Below are positions 61,979 to 64,000 of a stretch of 64,000 nt of DNA, piece after piece. This DNA is from Diphasiastrum complanatum (lineage: Eukaryota; Streptophyta; Lycopodiopsida; Lycopodiales; Lycopodiaceae). The notes below the pieces were generated by a model. That model did no database searches. It saw only the letters and a list, made by a program, of their open reading frames with translations, and was not told where the DNA came from. The number at the start of each line of letters is the position of its first letter. The stretch's first letter is position 1. Location: contig CM055097.1 in assembly GCA_029204225.1 (NCBI GenBank), positions 56,516,699 through 56,580,698 of the forward strand. Reading direction: 5' to 3'. Made by a program: the position numbers and the translations under genes.

Positions 61979-62434
61979 ATGAATGATGTTTTAGATATTG
62001 TTGTAGGTTTGGAGGAGAGACCAGCAACACAACAAGATCAAGTGATGTATGACAATAGGGCCAAGAAGCCTCTACACATGATAAAGATGAATGTTACCAA
62101 TGAGCTTCTCAAGGAAGTTGGTAAGTGCACATCATCTTTGGAAGCCTGGGATTCATTGAAGAAGCTTTATGAATCCAAGTCTACTTCTAGAGTGTTGACT
62201 CTAAAAAGGCAAATCTTTTCTTGTTTGCAAAAGAATGATAAAAGTCCAAGTACTTTTGTTTTGAGGATGGAAGCATTGAATGATGAGTTGGCTTGCATTG
62301 TTCAAAAGATCTTGATCAATGAGAAATATAGGCTTCAAGTAAGAGGTGGACCTACATCGACACTTCAAGAGGATGCTATGTTCACAAAGGGCAAATTCAA
62401 GGGCAAAACCAAAAGTAAGTGGTCCAAAGGATAA
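61979..62434 (+). CDS. Copia gag (UBN2-type), N-terminally truncated
   Basis: Reads LKEVGKCTSSLEAWDSLKKL and SRVLTLKRQIFSCLQKNDKS, a UBN2/Gag domain of plant copia elements, then a Lys-rich linker and a stop at 62434. The first part of the Gag domain is missing or frame-shifted, so the start at 61979 is only the first ATG. Confidence 0.75.
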   Translation: MNDVLDIVVGLEERPATQQDQVMYDNRAKKPLHMIKMNVTNELLKEVGKCTSSLEAWDSLKKLYESKSTSRVLTLKRQIFSCLQKNDKSPSTFVLRMEALNDELACIVQKILINEKYRLQVRGGPTSTLQEDAMFTKGKFKGKTKSKWSKG

Positions 62435-62440
62435 GATCAA

Positions 62441-63574
62441 GTGGATGCTTCTTCAAGTGGCAAAAAGAATGATAGATCAAAGCTCAAGTGCTTCTATTGT
62501 GGCATCAAAGGACACTTTGCAAGTGAGTGCTACAAGAAGAAGAGAGATCAAGGGGACAAGCAAGGTAATCTTACTCTTGATGAGGATGGTTTCGATGTTC
62601 AAGATGCAAATGATGATGCTTTTGTGATGTCTTCATGTATGCTTGCTAATGATAGAGATCTAGATCCTTGGTGGGTTGATAGTGGAGCAAGTTCACACAT
62701 GACCTTTCACAAAGAGTACTTCACTTCTTTGTTGGCATATAGAGATGACAAGAGGGTGATTTACATGGCCAATAATGGTGAGTGTGCAATCAAAGGGATT
62801 GGCACAATTCCTATTTCTCTCTCTACAAATAGGAATGTTCATTTGGAGGATGTCTTGTTTATTCCATCTATTACCAAGAATTTGCTTAGTGTGAGTCAAA
62901 TGCTAAGTAAAGGCCTCAAGGTGGAGTTTGATGGAGATGCTTGTATGATCAAAAGGAAGGATGTCTTGATTGGAAAAGGTAAAAGGCAAGGGAAGTTGTT
63001 CAAATTAGATGCTTGTGTTATTGCTAACCAAGTTGGATGTGTTGCAAGGGAGCAAATACCTATTCAAGAGGTTTGGCATAAAAGGATGGGACACCTCAAC
63101 TTCAAGACATTGGAGGTAATGGCTATGAAGAAGATCGTGATAGGTTTTCCAAGTTCATCAAGTGACATCAAACATGTCTTTGAGTCTTGTGCTTTGTCTA
63201 AGTCACATAGACTACCTTATACTAGATCTATATCTAGATCTACAAATCATTTTCAACTTGTACATTCAGATATTCATGGATTTACTACAATTAGCAATAG
63301 TGGAGCTAAGATGTATGTAACATTCATTGATGATTTTAGTAGATTTTGTTGGATCTATCTACCAAAGAGCAAGGATGAAGTGTATGATGTCTTTATCAAG
63401 TTTAAGAATGCAAGGGAGAACCAATTTTCCACAAAGATCAAGTGCTTAAGAGTGACAATGGTGGTGAGTACATATCTACCAAGTTCAAGGCCTTTTGTGA
63501 TGAGCATGGGATCAAGAGGGAATATAAAACATCAAGGACCCCACAACAAAATGGAGTGGCTGAAAGAAGAATAG
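62441..63574 (+). pseudogene. Copia zinc knuckle, protease, pre-integrase and integrase
   Basis: Zinc knuckle CFYCGIKGHFASEC, protease WWVDSGASSHMTFHKEYF, GAG-pre-integrase [19 protein letters not shown], integrase start (SHRLPYTRSISRSTNHFQL, VHSDIHG, TFIDDFSRFCWIYL). A frame shift near 63435 interrupts the integrase core; the frame then continues as SDNGGEY, TPQQNGVAERR and on to the window end. Same family as the deleted copy at 10.5-12.25 kb. Confidence 0.9.
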
Positions 63575-64000
63575 GACTTTATGTGAAAGTGCTAAACCTA
63601 TGAGGTTAAGTGCTAATCTTGACAAACCATTTTGGGATCAAGCTTTGTTGTGTGCCAATTTCTTGTGCAATAGGTGGTCGAGTGCTATTTTGGATGGAAG
63701 GACACCTTTTGAGATGCTATTCAAGAGGAGTCCAAGTCTCAACTTTCTAAAAACCTTTGGATGCACATGGTATGTCAACATTACTCTTGATGATAGGACA
63801 AAGGAGGATCCGTCTTCAAGAAGAGGTATTTTTGTTGGATATAGTGAGGTGAGTAAAGCCTACAAGGTTTACATTCCTTCTAATAACAAAGTGATTGTTG
63901 GTAGAGATGTCATCGTTGATGAGGGGAACATTCCAAAAGTGTCTTCAAGCATGATTGATGGTGATGTGGATGGATCTAACATTCTTGATGTTGATAAAAA
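63575..64000 (+). pseudogene. Copia integrase C-terminal half, cut by the window end
   Basis: Reads KPFWDQALLCANFLCNRW, GRTPFEMLFKRSPSLNFLKT, FGCTWYVN and RRGIFVGYSEVSKAYKVYIP, the conserved copia segment after the integrase core, in a frame shifted from the upstream part. RT and RNase H would lie beyond 64000. Confidence 0.88.

Overview
The window reads as nuclear DNA of a land plant. Evidence: plant-type Ty1/copia and chromodomain Ty3/gypsy retrotransposons, an initiator-Met primer-binding site of the plant type, an interstitial CCCTAAA (plant telomere-type) tract, GT-AG introns, and a protein that I recognise as the ortholog of Arabidopsis EMB1417 (At4g21190), a P-type PPR protein. Very long TE-filled introns suggest a large-genome lineage (fern, lycophyte or gymnosperm are possible), but the sequence does not settle which. 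There is no prokaryotic operon, CRISPR array, tRNA or rRNA that I can see.

The one host gene that I can reconstruct lies on the minus strand and spans 60781 to 27373. Seven coding exons (1155 nt, 384 codons plus stop) fit with matching splice phases: 60474-60781, 59982-60075, 44204-44302, 43096-43239, 35917-36129, 28629-28815 and 27373-27482. Exons 3-6 align strongly with remembered EMB1417. Exons 1, 2 and 7 are joined by splice signals and phase and are less certain. The introns are 0.4, 15.7, 1.0, 7.0, 7.1 and 1.1 kb, so only about 3.5% of the locus is coding. The last exon has a second, in-frame, splice-compatible diverged copy just downstream.

Layout. 1-3.5 kb: 3' part of a plus-strand LTR element, inserted in an old minus-strand copia. 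3.86-4.65 kb: LTR and ORF tail of a non-autonomous LTR family. 5-9.9 kb: mostly unassigned. 10.06-12.25 kb: an internally deleted minus-strand copia with a 377-bp foldback insertion. 12.5-16.6 kb: unassigned, with large CA, GT and GA microsatellites. 17.67-19.09 kb: a second copy of the non-autonomous LTR family. 19.2-21.6 kb: an Athila/Tat-like gypsy fossil with a MITE. 21.63-22.74 kb: a 557-bp tandem repeat. 22.7-27 kb: unassigned. 27.0-60.8 kb: the PPR gene. Its intron 5 holds a fossil hAT (BED/DUF659) transposon, intron 4 holds gypsy relics and a 265-bp tandem repeat, and intron 2 holds a LINE broken by a copia fragment and by a young 6.27-kb chromovirus with perfect 5-bp target-site duplication, then a second LINE with coiled-coil ORF1 and endonuclease/RT ORF2. 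61.98-64 kb: a plus-strand copia of the same family as the 10-12 kb one, cut by the window end.

The recurring theme is nested transposition in and around an essential-type gene. Several microsatellites are explained by mobile elements: the LINE family here ends in a CATTAATAAAG-like motif followed by a (CT)n tail instead of poly(A).
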